In this document: in pieces, positions 16,075-24,783 of the stretch
How the letters are laid out: every line of letters begins with the position of its first letter
Numbering within the stretch: position 1 is the stretch's first letter
From: an uncultured Porphyromonadaceae bacterium
GTDB taxonomy: Bacteria > Bacteroidota > Bacteroidia > Bacteroidales > Muribaculaceae
NCBI GenBank assembly: GCA_947177615.1
Contig: CAMWUY010000004.1
Span: 1 to 37,478 of the forward strand
DNA: 37,478 nucleotides
Reading direction: 5' to 3'
Made by a program: the position numbers and the translations under genes
The notes under the pieces: generated by a model
What the model saw: only the letters and a program-made list of their open reading frames with translations
Told to the model about the DNA's origin: nothing
Database searches by the model: none

Positions 16075-16812
16075 ATGAATTCAAAACAACTGAGAAAGAT
16101 TTTCCACCCGTTTACCAAGATACCGGGTGTTCGACCCTTATTGGGAGGACTATATAGGAAATTAATCTATGGTCCCGCAAGAAAAAAAGAAATTGAGACT
16201 TTCCAGAAAAATGGTCTCAGAGTGTTACAGGAATTTGACACCATCCTGAGAAGTCTTGATGTCCCGTACTGTCTAATGTGGGGTTCACTCATTGGGGCAG
16301 TCCGCGAAAAGGGCTTTATCAAACATGATTTTGACATTGATGTGGCGATGTGGCGCGAGGATTACTCCGATGCGATGGATAAGGCTTTACTTGATGCCGG
16401 ATTCCGCCACGTTCAGCGATTTCTGATAGATGGCGGTGAAAATGGTATGGAGGACACCTATGAAAAGGAGGGGGTTGCCATAGACATATTCTATTTTGTT
16501 ACGGACTCCAAAACGGGAAGGTCATTCTGCTGTAGTCTTGATTACATCAACGGTGAGGTGACATGGGAAGATTGCTTTAGAAAATATGGCACTACCATCC
16601 TGTTCCGCGATGAGATACCATTACCTCGCAAGTTCGTTTACACACCTTTCGAAACTATTGAACTCCCAATTCCGGAGAACTACGATTTTATCCTTAGACG
16701 AGTATATGGAGATAATTACATGACTCCCGACCCGAATTGGACACGAGAAATTTCCCCGTACATTTGTGAATTTAAGGGTCGTAAGATTGAATATCTAATT
16801 TACGACAAGTAA
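16075..16812 (+). CDS. LicD-family phosphotransferase
   Basis: The 245-aa protein has the LicD (PF04991) nucleotidyltransferase-fold core WGSLIGAVREKGFIKHDFDID, with G70-S71 and metal-binding acidic residues D85, D87 and D89, followed by a third acidic strand VAIDIFYF. LicD proteins move phosphocholine or similar phospho-groups from a CDP-activated donor to a glycan. The NTase half of the first operon gene could make such a donor. No choline kinase or choline transporter is present, so the head group is unlikely to be ordinary choline taken from the medium. It is 9 nt before the polymerase gene. Confidence 0.9.
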   Translation: MNSKQLRKIFHPFTKIPGVRPLLGGLYRKLIYGPARKKEIETFQKNGLRVLQEFDTILRSLDVPYCLMWGSLIGAVREKGFIKHDFDIDVAMWREDYSDAMDKALLDAGFRHVQRFLIDGGENGMEDTYEKEGVAIDIFYFVTDSKTGRSFCCSLDYINGEVTWEDCFRKYGTTILFRDEIPLPRKFVYTPFETIELPIPENYDFILRRVYGDNYMTPDPNWTREISPYICEFKGRKIEYLIYDK

Positions 16813-16821
16813 ACAAGAGCA

Positions 16822-17928
16822 GTGCCTACATTCTTACAATCCTTATACTGCCTGCTATATTACCTGTTTGTCGGGCTCATCGGTTACAACGGTAATATGA
16901 ACCGCAGAATCAGAAGGGAGCCGAATCCCAATCTGACTCTGTTTATGATTCTTGCTACCTTTATATACGTTCTGACATATTTTATCGACACGGATTACTT
17001 CCATTATGAGAGAATAATAGATGAACTTTCACAACGTATTGAGGTAACTCATATTGAGGAGATATACACATGGATAGGGCAGGCTGTATTTTACAACTAT
17101 ATTTTATTTCGAATTGTAGTTTGGGGTAGCGCCCTATTTCTGTTCTGTAAGACCGTTAAAATTTCGCATACCAATCTCAACCATGCTCTATACACACTGT
17201 TCATTATATTCATAGGTATATTTGCATACGCGCGTGCAACGTTGGGGATGGCATTTGCATATTGTGGTCTTGCACTAATCGTTCAAAATCCTCCGGGGAT
17301 TAAGAAAATATTCGGATTCGGTCTCTTGCTCTGCTCGATTATCTTTCATAATTCGATGGCATTGATTATAGGAGTCGCTATCATATCCCTTATAATGCCG
17401 TTGAATAAAAAGACACTTCTTATTTCATTGATCGGCACCGTTATCGGTTCCGTGGCAATCACCGGATTATTCATATCAATTTTGACAGACAATCAATTAG
17501 GGGATGCTTATGTGATGTCGAAATTATCTACTTATACCTCGGGTAATATGGAGGATGACCCGACCACTATGTTAGGTAAAATAAGATATTTTCTGGCTGC
17601 CGCTGCATATTATTTGGGAGTTTTCTTCTGCATACAGAGTATATTTAAACTTAAAGCCAAAGGTATGAAAGTGTCAAAACTACAGGAGGTCTTTACAAAA
17701 TGTGCCCTGTTAATCATATTGATATCCACCCTACTGCTGTTCTTACCTTTAGGCGTAAATGTGTTCGCATACCGAATCAGATATATGGCGATGATTCCAA
17801 TATGTATATGTCTGACTTCAATGACAGATAAGGATCTGGTATCATTTAAAAGATATAGGCTGTGTATGGGTGTCGGAGCCGCCGCCATGCTAATGGCTCT
17901 GTTGTACAATGTTAAAGATACTTTATGA
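16822..17928 (+). CDS. EpsG/Wzy-like repeat-unit polymerase
   Basis: This 368-aa protein has about ten hydrophobic segments. The early YFIDTDYFHYERI motif and a charged periplasmic-type loop fit the EpsG family of O-antigen/exopolysaccharide polymerases. It should polymerise flipped repeat units in the periplasm. The start is a GTG at 16822, 9 nt after licD. The only nearby ATG (residue 26) would remove the first helix, so GTG is favoured. Its stop overlaps the next start (ATGA). Confidence 0.85.
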   Translation: MPTFLQSLYCLLYYLFVGLIGYNGNMNRRIRREPNPNLTLFMILATFIYVLTYFIDTDYFHYERIIDELSQRIEVTHIEEIYTWIGQAVFYNYILFRIVVWGSALFLFCKTVKISHTNLNHALYTLFIIFIGIFAYARATLGMAFAYCGLALIVQNPPGIKKIFGFGLLLCSIIFHNSMALIIGVAIISLIMPLNKKTLLISLIGTVIGSVAITGLFISILTDNQLGDAYVMSKLSTYTSGNMEDDPTTMLGKIRYFLAAAAYYLGVFFCIQSIFKLKAKGMKVSKLQEVFTKCALLIILISTLLLFLPLGVNVFAYRIRYMAMIPICICLTSMTDKDLVSFKRYRLCMGVGAAAMLMALLYNVKDTL

Positions 17929-19043
17929 AGATAGCATATACCATATCGGGACTGTTCAATTCCGGAGGAATGGAGAATATTCTGACTCAGAAAGCGAACT
18001 ATCTCGCTGACCGGCTCGGATATGATGTGACAATTATCACTACAGACCAGAAAGGACGAGAGGGTTATTTCCCTTTATCAGACAAGGTTAAACGTGTCGA
18101 TTTAGGAGTCAATTATTGCGACTTTAAAGATTCAAAACTCTGGCAAATCAAAAAGGAACTTCTAAAAAAGAGACACCGTGCGCGCCTCTCTGAAGTCTTG
18201 GATGCCGAAAAGTTTGATGTATGTATCTCGCTGATGGATTTTGATTTTGACTTCCTGTACAAAATCAATGACGGCAGTCGCAAGATGATTGAGTCACACT
18301 TCTCACGCTATGCAAAAGTATTAGCTACTCCAAATCGACTGATGCAGTTTGCCCAAAAAGTACGGACATTTTCATGGAAAAACCGCATCAGTAAGTACGA
18401 CCGATTTGTGGTACTCACGCACGAAGATAAAGCTCAATGGGGAGACTTGCCGAATATTGAGGTAATCCCCAACTTTATCAATACCGATCCCACTAACTTT
18501 GCGTCCCAGGATTCCAAAAAAATAATCTCTGTGGGACGCATGGATTATCAGAAAGGTTACGATATGCTTCTGAATGCATGGAAAATTGCACAAAAAAAGC
18601 TTCCCGGCTGGCAACTTGACATTTTCGGAGGGGGTGATAAAAAACCATTTATGGATATTATTGAGACGGAGAACATCAAAGCTGTTACTTTCCATAATCC
18701 GACATCCGAAATAGGCAAGAAATATGCAGAGAGCAGTTTTTATGTGATGAGTTCCAGATACGAGGGATTACCACTTGTGCTGCTTGAGGCGATGAGTTGC
18801 GGACTCCCCGTGGTGTCGTTTCAATGCCCCTGCGGACCGGCTGATATCATAAAGGATAAGTTTGGAATACTCGTACCTCCCGGAGATACTGAGACGCTTG
18901 CCGATGCGATTGTACGATGTGCCGAAAATCAATCCTGGAGAGAATCTGCATCGCAGAATGCAAGGGCTGAAGCACGCAACTATTCAAAAGATGCGATTAT
19001 GAAGAGATGGCAAGACTTATTTCAGGCTTTAAACCATAAATAA
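17925..19043 (+). CDS. Glycosyltransferase family 4
   Basis: The 372-aa GT-B glycosyltransferase has an N-terminal GG-MENILTQK acceptor loop. The C-terminal half carries ISVGRMDYQKGYDMLLNAW, a GGGDKK segment and the retaining E-x7-E motif in SSRYEGLPLVLLEAMSCG. It transfers a sugar from a nucleotide donor to the growing lipid-linked repeat unit on the cytoplasmic face. It overlaps the polymerase by 4 nt. Linkage and donor cannot be deduced. Confidence 0.92.
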   Translation: MKIAYTISGLFNSGGMENILTQKANYLADRLGYDVTIITTDQKGREGYFPLSDKVKRVDLGVNYCDFKDSKLWQIKKELLKKRHRARLSEVLDAEKFDVCISLMDFDFDFLYKINDGSRKMIESHFSRYAKVLATPNRLMQFAQKVRTFSWKNRISKYDRFVVLTHEDKAQWGDLPNIEVIPNFINTDPTNFASQDSKKIISVGRMDYQKGYDMLLNAWKIAQKKLPGWQLDIFGGGDKKPFMDIIETENIKAVTFHNPTSEIGKKYAESSFYVMSSRYEGLPLVLLEAMSCGLPVVSFQCPCGPADIIKDKFGILVPPGDTETLADAIVRCAENQSWRESASQNARAEARNYSKDAIMKRWQDLFQALNHK

Positions 19044-19056
19044 TAATGTTATTGCA

Positions 19057-19965
19057 ATGATAAGTGTTATTATCCCTGTATATAATGGTTTGGCATTCAT
19101 TACAAGATGCTATAAGTCATTGACAGACCAGACTTTTTCAGACTGGGAGGCTATTTTCATTGATGACGGGAGTACGGATGACTCATACGAACGACTGATG
19201 AAATTGGCCGCACAGGATTCGCGCGTAAAAGTCATCAGAAAAGTCAATGAAGGTGTAGCTATCGCAAGGGAAGTCGGTATAAAGTCTGCCACCCGCGAAT
19301 TTCTCACATTTCTTGATGTGGATGATACACTCGTTGATACCGCACTACAACAGTTTGTAACCAACTTCCATTCGGACAACTCGGACATAGTGATAGGGGG
19401 TATAAACCTTGTCTCCGAAAACGGGGCCATCATCAGCCGCATATACTATACGCCCATGTTAATAAGCGGGAAAAACGCTGGGGAGTACATGTGTACCGGC
19501 ACCCTACGTTGGCAACTTTGTGGCAAAGCATTCAGAAGAAGTGTACTGAACGGCACAAAAACGCCGATAGGTATAAGAAGTGCCGAGGATATGGCAGTCT
19601 GTATTCAGGCTTCAGTATTGGCTCGTGAAGTGGTAGTTCTGGACACATGTCTATACAATTATGTGCAGGTTCAGACATCAGTTACCCATTCCAAAGCAAA
19701 AGAGATATCTTACGATGCTCTTAAAGCTGTGGACTTTGTTAATAACGCGGTCGGAGACAGAATAAAGCCGGCCATGATTGATGCTCTTTATCTGATGATA
19801 ATATCGACCGCATTAAGAGCCGGAATTCCCTCAAATGATATGACATTTCGCAGGGCAGTCAGGGAACATGGAAAAATAAAATCAATTCTTCGTATCCCCT
19901 CCCACAAAGCACTGAACGTCGCTTTCTACAAATACTGTCACCTCAACCTCGCCCGATACCGCTAA
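19057..19965 (+). CDS. Glycosyltransferase family 2
   Basis: The 302-aa GT-A inverting-type glycosyltransferase opens with MISVIIPVYNGLAFITRCY and FIDDGSTDDS, followed by FLDVDDTLVD as the DxD-type metal site. A later RSAEDMAVCIQAS block holds the likely catalytic acidic pair. Its last codons are rich in C-ending codons and its TAA stop forms the start of the heptamer array that follows. Confidence 0.92.
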   Translation: MISVIIPVYNGLAFITRCYKSLTDQTFSDWEAIFIDDGSTDDSYERLMKLAAQDSRVKVIRKVNEGVAIAREVGIKSATREFLTFLDVDDTLVDTALQQFVTNFHSDNSDIVIGGINLVSENGAIISRIYYTPMLISGKNAGEYMCTGTLRWQLCGKAFRRSVLNGTKTPIGIRSAEDMAVCIQASVLAREVVVLDTCLYNYVQVQTSVTHSKAKEISYDALKAVDFVNNAVGDRIKPAMIDALYLMIISTALRAGIPSNDMTFRRAVREHGKIKSILRIPSHKALNVAFYKYCHLNLARYR

Positions 19966-20050
19966 CACCTAATCACTAATAACTAATAACTAATAACTAA
20001 TCACTAATAACTAATCACTCGTCACTAATAACTCGTCACTCGTCACTAAT
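19963..20050 (+). repeat. Heptamer tandem array (TAATMAC/TCGTCAC) filling the whole gap between two genes
   Basis: Eleven consecutive 7-bp units occupy 19970-20046: TAATCAC, TAATAAC x3, TAATCAC, TAATAAC, TAATCAC, TCGTCAC, TAATAAC, TCGTCAC x2. The GT2 stop codon lies in a degenerate unit TAACACC (19963-19969), and a last partial unit TAAT touches the next ATG (20051). Stop codons occur in all frames. The array replaces any normal ribosome-binding region of the next gene. Confidence 0.9.
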
Positions 20051-20863
20051 ATGGCATTTTCAGTTCTATTATCATTATATTATAAGGAGAATCCTGAATA
20101 TCTGAGGCAGAGCCTCGACAGCGTTTTCAGTCAGACTCTCAGACCGGATGAAGTCATACTGGTGGAGGACGGACCACTCACCCCTGAACTTAATGCGGTT
20201 CTTGACGAGTCTGAGAAAAAATATCCGGAATTGTATCGAGTAAAACTACCGGAGAACGGTGGATTAGGCAAAGCACTCAATGAAGGTCTCAAATATTGCT
20301 CATACGATTTGGTAATTCGCACGGATACGGATGACATCTGTTTTCCTGACAGATTTGAGAAACAAGTATCATTCATGGACAATCATCCGGACATATCAGC
20401 ATCAAGCGGGTGGATAGTAGAGTTTGAAGGTAATACTGATAACCGTATTTCGATAAAAAAAGTTCCTGAAGATAACGATGAGATAATAAAGTATGGATCT
20501 TATCGTAATCCAATGAATCATCCGGCCACCATATTCAGAAAAAAAGATGTTGAAGAAGTTGGGGGATATAAGCATTTCCCACTGTTTGAAGATTGGTTTC
20601 TGTGGGCGAGACTGATGGCAAAGGGATATAAATTATGTAATCTCCAGTCCCCTCTGCTATACTTCAGGACAAGTCCGGATATGTATAAAAGACGAGGAGG
20701 AATAAAGTATGCTTACGATAGTTTCAGATTTCAGCTGATGTTGCATAAATTAGGCCTCATAACATACTTACATGCATTTAAAGCCGGAATACTCAGGGGA
20801 ACTGTCTATATTATGCCAAACTTTATCAGAAAAAGCATTTATCAAAATATATTACGTAGATAA
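20051..20863 (+). CDS. Glycosyltransferase family 2 (AmsE-like)
   Basis: The 270-aa GT-A enzyme has FSVLLSLYYKENPEYLRQSL, VEDGPLT, the LIRTDTDDIC acidic metal site and the NPMNHPATIFRK/GGYKHFPLFEDW region typical of AmsE-like GT2 transferases. It adds one sugar to the repeat unit. The ATG immediately follows the heptamer array, so translation may depend on it. It is 4 nt before the epimerase gene. Confidence 0.9.
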   Translation: MAFSVLLSLYYKENPEYLRQSLDSVFSQTLRPDEVILVEDGPLTPELNAVLDESEKKYPELYRVKLPENGGLGKALNEGLKYCSYDLVIRTDTDDICFPDRFEKQVSFMDNHPDISASSGWIVEFEGNTDNRISIKKVPEDNDEIIKYGSYRNPMNHPATIFRKKDVEEVGGYKHFPLFEDWFLWARLMAKGYKLCNLQSPLLYFRTSPDMYKRRGGIKYAYDSFRFQLMLHKLGLITYLHAFKAGILRGTVYIMPNFIRKSIYQNILRR

Positions 20864-20867
20864 TCAA

Positions 20868-21863
20868 ATGAAGATAGCGATGATTGGTGCCAGTGGTTTC
20901 GTTGGCACAAGACTACTTGATTTACTGGGTGAAAATCCACAGAAATATGAATGTAAAAATATAGATCTCCTTCCGAGTCATTTCTTCAATGACATAACAG
21001 TTATCGGCGATGTCCGTGATCAACAGCAGATGGATGAGAAACTTAAAGGTGCTGATATCGTAATTCTCCTTGCTGCCCAACATCGTGATGACGTGACTCC
21101 GGTATCTTTATATTATGATACCAACGTCGGAGGTATGGAAGTGACGCTCCGCGCAATGGAGAAGAACGGTATCAAACGTATCATATTCTTTTCGTCTGTG
21201 GCAGTATATGGTCTGAATAAGCATAATCCCGACGAAACACATCCCGCTGACCCATTTAATCATTATGGCAAATCCAAGTGGCAGGCTGAACAGGTATTGC
21301 AGAAATGGTATGAGTCACACCCTGACTGGAACATTGATATTATTCGTCCTACAGTCATCTTTGGCGAACGCAACCGTGGGAACGTATATAATCTGCTGAA
21401 ACAAATATCTTCCGGTAAATTCCTTATGGTAGGTAACGGTGAGAATAAAAAATCAATGGCTTACGTCGGCAATATTGTAGCTTTTGTGAAATATATGATT
21501 GATAATGTTACCGAAGGATACAATGTATTCAATTACATAGACAAGCCCGATAATAATATGAATCAACTTGTTTCACATGTCAGTCGGGTGCTCGGCAAAC
21601 ATATTCCCGCTACTCATTTCCCGTTCTGGTTAGGTATGTTGGGAGGATATTGCTTTGATATTATTGCTAAAATCACCGGCAAAAAACTTACCGTATCCTC
21701 CGTAAGAGTCAAGAAATTCTGCGCGACAACAGAATTTGACTCTACCAAGGCTCACAACTCCGGTTTTAATCCACCTTATACACTTGACGAAGGTCTGGCT
21801 CGCACTCTCGAATTTGAATTTGTGCATCCTCGGACAGATGATATCCAGTTTGTGAGCGAGTAA
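20868..21863 (+). CDS. NAD-dependent epimerase/dehydratase (extended SDR)
   Basis: The 331-aa sugar-nucleotide-modifying enzyme has the Rossmann motif IGASGFVGTRLLDLL, the catalytic Ser in FFSSVAVYG and Tyr/Lys in HYGKSKWQAE. The start is the ATG at 20868 (MKIAMIGAS), four bases after the GT2 stop; the track ORF begins in the upstream gene. It probably epimerises or reduces a UDP- or dTDP-linked sugar for the repeat unit. It is the last gene of the operon, followed by a bidirectional hairpin terminator. Confidence 0.9.
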   Translation: MKIAMIGASGFVGTRLLDLLGENPQKYECKNIDLLPSHFFNDITVIGDVRDQQQMDEKLKGADIVILLAAQHRDDVTPVSLYYDTNVGGMEVTLRAMEKNGIKRIIFFSSVAVYGLNKHNPDETHPADPFNHYGKSKWQAEQVLQKWYESHPDWNIDIIRPTVIFGERNRGNVYNLLKQISSGKFLMVGNGENKKSMAYVGNIVAFVKYMIDNVTEGYNVFNYIDKPDNNMNQLVSHVSRVLGKHIPATHFPFWLGMLGGYCFDIIAKITGKKLTVSSVRVKKFCATTEFDSTKAHNSGFNPPYTLDEGLARTLEFEFVHPRTDDIQFVSE

Positions 21864-21890
21864 TAACAATTTTAAGAAAATTCAGATAAA

Positions 21891-21926
21891 GAACCCCATT
21901 CATGAGATTTATCACGGATGGGGTTC
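21891..21926. terminator. Bidirectional hairpin between converging operons
   Basis: GAACCCCAT (21891-21899) pairs perfectly with ATGGGGTTC (21918-21926) around an 18-nt loop. It lies between the end of the rightward operon (21863) and the end of the leftward GT2 gene (21948). U-rich tails are modest on both sides, so termination is inferred from hairpin and position. Confidence 0.65.
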
Positions 21927-21947
21927 GTTATTGTCGATAGGCTGATG

Positions 21948-22976
21948 CTATCTGACAATCCTGTAATTTCGTCTGACTTTGAAACTCACTAAATATATTA
22001 GTATGGAGGCTGTTCTGAATTGCCGTTTTAACATCAATGACAATATCAGGTCTTTTACTTTAGAATCTGTATGCGCTCCTTGAAGTACATCGCTATACTG
22101 ACCGTACCGATTCGATAATTCTTTAGTGAGCGAACTGTCAAACGGAGTTTTGCTATCATATATCGCGAGGGATGTCGTCCATGTGAAGATATCTCGCGCG
22201 ATATAATTTTTCCAATTCGCAAGAGTAGCTTCCCCTATTGGCTCACGCAAATTCAATCGTTCCAACAGCTGATATTTTGCATACCACGCCCTGAAAAGGG
22301 CCTCGGGTTTATGAAGTTTGAAAGAGGCGGACTGCTGATTTTCTATATAATAATATTCATTTTCAGGAATAAACGTCACGCTATGAGTATAATATATATA
22401 ATCAAGTACAAAACATAAATCCTCAGCGAGTGTCATCTTCTCGTCAAAGCGGATAGAATGTTGCTCTATTAAAGCCCGGTCATACAATTTGCTGCATGCG
22501 AATCCTCTGATATGGTCTAAAATATCAGTCATGGACGAGGTAGTAAGAGCATGTTGCACACATTTTATATCAGTTACGACAGTACCGCTAACTCGCTTAA
22601 GACCACATTGTACAAGAGAGTCCGGATGTATATACTTAACCAATTTAGAAAGATACTCCCGACCGATATAATCGTCAGAGTCAATAAAGGTTATATACCG
22701 ACCCTGAGCATGAGAGAGACCCAGATTTCTGGCTGAACTTACACCACCGTTTTTCTTGGGGAAATATCTGAAACGTTCATCCTTATCGACATATTCCAGA
22801 CATATCTGCTCCGAATCGTCGGTACTGCCGTCATTAATCAGGAGCACTTCAAAGTCCGTATACTTCTGACCGATAATACTATCCAGACATTTTCTCAAGG
22901 AACTGCTGCAATTGTATATCGGAATTATAATACTTACAGATACTCTTTTTTTATCATTCTCCATTTGAGTCCGCAT
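21948..22976 (-). CDS. Glycosyltransferase family 2
   Basis: The 342-aa GT-A glycosyltransferase has VSIIIPIYNCSSSLRKCLDS, INDGSTDDS, FIDSDDYIGREYL (DxD) and the TLAEDLCFVLDYIYY catalytic block. It starts at ATG 22976; a second ATG at 22964 (MENDKK) is also possible. The gene is convergent with the main operon and follows an acyltransferase gene by 17 nt, so the two form a small accessory glycan-modification unit downstream of the nuclease/ATPase pair. Confidence 0.9.
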   Translation of the reverse strand: MRTQMENDKKRVSVSIIIPIYNCSSSLRKCLDSIIGQKYTDFEVLLINDGSTDDSEQICLEYVDKDERFRYFPKKNGGVSSARNLGLSHAQGRYITFIDSDDYIGREYLSKLVKYIHPDSLVQCGLKRVSGTVVTDIKCVQHALTTSSMTDILDHIRGFACSKLYDRALIEQHSIRFDEKMTLAEDLCFVLDYIYYTHSVTFIPENEYYYIENQQSASFKLHKPEALFRAWYAKYQLLERLNLREPIGEATLANWKNYIARDIFTWTTSLAIYDSKTPFDSSLTKELSNRYGQYSDVLQGAHTDSKVKDLILSLMLKRQFRTASILIYLVSFKVRRNYRIVR

Positions 22977-22993
22977 GATACTGTATGAATGCG

Positions 22994-24028
22994 TTATTTG
23001 ACAAAAAATTTATTCTGAAGATACCGCCACAGGAATTTTCTGGGTTGGTCAAGGATGACCGCTGCTATAAATATCACCAATACGGCCGAAAGCATAACTA
23101 TAAGACAAACTATACCCGAATAATCTCTGTATAGAGTCCGCATAGACGGAGCAAATACAATTTTCATGAACAGAGAATTATAATGCAATAGATATGCGGC
23201 GAAACAGGATGCACTGACAAAATTGATGAATTTATTGATCCTTATTCTGATGCTGTTAAAATATAGCACCAATCCTAAAGCACCAATAATGTTTAAGGGA
23301 TTATCGTAAGCTGTCAGCCCAAGATGTATATCGGTATAATATTGTGAGACAAAAAGCAATATATTAATCACGCAACATGAGATAAATATTGTCCCGCCGA
23401 CTCTGTGAATTTTAGAATCTTGACAATACAACCTGACGTATCGCGCCAACAGATACAGACAGATAAATGCCCATATTGAATATCCTTTCTTTAAGGTCGG
23501 CATAAGTCCGGTATAGCCAAATATTACCTCGAAGACTAATGCAGATAACAAAACAACCAGAATTTTTCTACGCGATGCGGTCTCTACAAACGAATTTAAC
23601 ACCGGTGAGAGTATATAAAGTCCTATATATGTTTTGATAAACCACTCTTTTTTACCTCCGAAAGTGAAGATGGTAAGAATATTTCCTGCTGACAAATCGG
23701 CATACCCCGACAGGATAAACAGGACATATATGATACAGTAAAAGTACAGACATTGAAAAATAAAGTTACAGAACCCCTTCAACGTACTTCTTATACCGAA
23801 CCATCCGGAAATCAGGATAAAGACATTTACGGCAACTATGGCAATAAACTCAATACCAATCCTTGTCAATGATGAAACAGGGGTTGCAAAATAATCTTCG
23901 GGAGTGGGAATCTCATTGACAAAAAAGTCCGCATGAAGTATCAATACAAACAACATTGAGACTATACGCAACAATTCAAAGTTGGATTGTCTCGGACCTT
24001 TGGTTATGGATGATATCATTTTATTCAT
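22994..24028 (-). CDS. Acyltransferase family 3 (OafA/YiaH-like) membrane protein
   Basis: The 344-aa polytopic protein has the acyltransferase-3 (PF01757) opening RQSNFELLRIVSMLFVLILHAD, which contains the conserved His, then FILISGWFGI and about ten helices. It should O-acetylate (or acylate) a surface glycan sugar from acetyl-CoA. ATG at 24028. It lies 74 nt downstream of the putative nuclease gene and may be co-transcribed with it by read-through. It may decorate the polymer made by the main operon. Confidence 0.9.
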   Translation of the reverse strand: MNKMISSITKGPRQSNFELLRIVSMLFVLILHADFFVNEIPTPEDYFATPVSSLTRIGIEFIAIVAVNVFILISGWFGIRSTLKGFCNFIFQCLYFYCIIYVLFILSGYADLSAGNILTIFTFGGKKEWFIKTYIGLYILSPVLNSFVETASRRKILVVLLSALVFEVIFGYTGLMPTLKKGYSIWAFICLYLLARYVRLYCQDSKIHRVGGTIFISCCVINILLFVSQYYTDIHLGLTAYDNPLNIIGALGLVLYFNSIRIRINKFINFVSASCFAAYLLHYNSLFMKIVFAPSMRTLYRDYSGIVCLIVMLSAVLVIFIAAVILDQPRKFLWRYLQNKFFVK

Positions 24029-24102
24029 TGTTTAAATAAGAGGGAGTTGAAATTTAAATATCTGCTCTATTACCCGGATGTTTTATATAGATTCAATTTC
24101 TG

Positions 24103-24783
24103 TCAGAGACTGTATGTCAGCTCTTTGTCATTCGGGTCGGGTGTGGTCATTATCTTGAATAAGACACTCTTGTCGAGAATCTCATCTTGCATAGCGCCAA
24201 GCAACGGCCTCATGACGGGCAAATCCTTGATGGCACAAGACCAGTCATTCTTACCGTACAACAGACTTTTCAGAATATAATTCTTATAGTCCATGTCGTT
24301 GGCCTCCTCCTGCGCTACAAGGTTGGATTTGATGGATGCAAGTCCGGCCTCATCACATATTCTGCAAGCTATATGAAACTCTATTGAATAGTCGCTCAAC
24401 ACGTAGTCCTTACATAATGACATCATCGTATGCAGTTTAAAAAAGGTAAACAGATGCTGACTTATGGCTTTCTTTATGTTATTGCCACTCAGACTCGTCT
24501 TCAACTCCAAAAAGATAATGCGCTTGTCCGCACCATTATTATAGAAAATAACACCATCGGAGTCACTGTCCCGAAGATGACTGCTACGGTCGGTCGTTAT
24601 ATGTGTCATCCCTTTATAAAAAGGATTTTTCAGAATGCCGACATCTCCGGTCGGTATCGTAATCTGTACCTTCTTCAGATCTGCATTTCTTGAAGTCTCG
24701 ATAACGGGCACCGACCCGCACTTTACATCGCAATGACCGGCGTGCTTGTCGAATATCTGCTGAAGTTGTTCAATCGTCCGCAT
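24103..24783 (-). CDS. PD-(D/E)XK nuclease-like protein, putative defence effector
   Basis: This 226-aa protein starts at ATG 24783; the track's TTG at 24789 adds two residues. The segment around D76 (SDSDGVIFY), followed after a strand by E93-L-K95 in IIFLELKTSL, matches the D...(E)xK core of restriction-type nucleases, with K95 followed by a Ser/Thr-rich turn and a helix containing KKAISQ. The family is unrecognised otherwise. The start overlaps the upstream ATPase gene by 14 nt, a sign of tight coupling. I infer a nuclease or nucleic-acid-cleaving subunit of an ATPase-driven system. No signal peptide or membrane helix is present. Confidence 0.6.
   Translation of the reverse strand: MRTIEQLQQIFDKHAGHCDVKCGSVPVIETSRNADLKKVQITIPTGDVGILKNPFYKGMTHITTDRSSHLRDSDSDGVIFYNNGADKRIIFLELKTSLSGNNIKKAISQHLFTFFKLHTMMSLCKDYVLSDYSIEFHIACRICDEAGLASIKSNLVAQEEANDMDYKNYILKSLLYGKNDWSCAIKDLPVMRPLLGAMQDEILDKSVLFKIMTTPDPNDKELTYSL

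Noticed and set aside
19963-20050. CRISPR array
   Set aside because: Units are 7 bp, contiguous and lack spacers; no cas genes.
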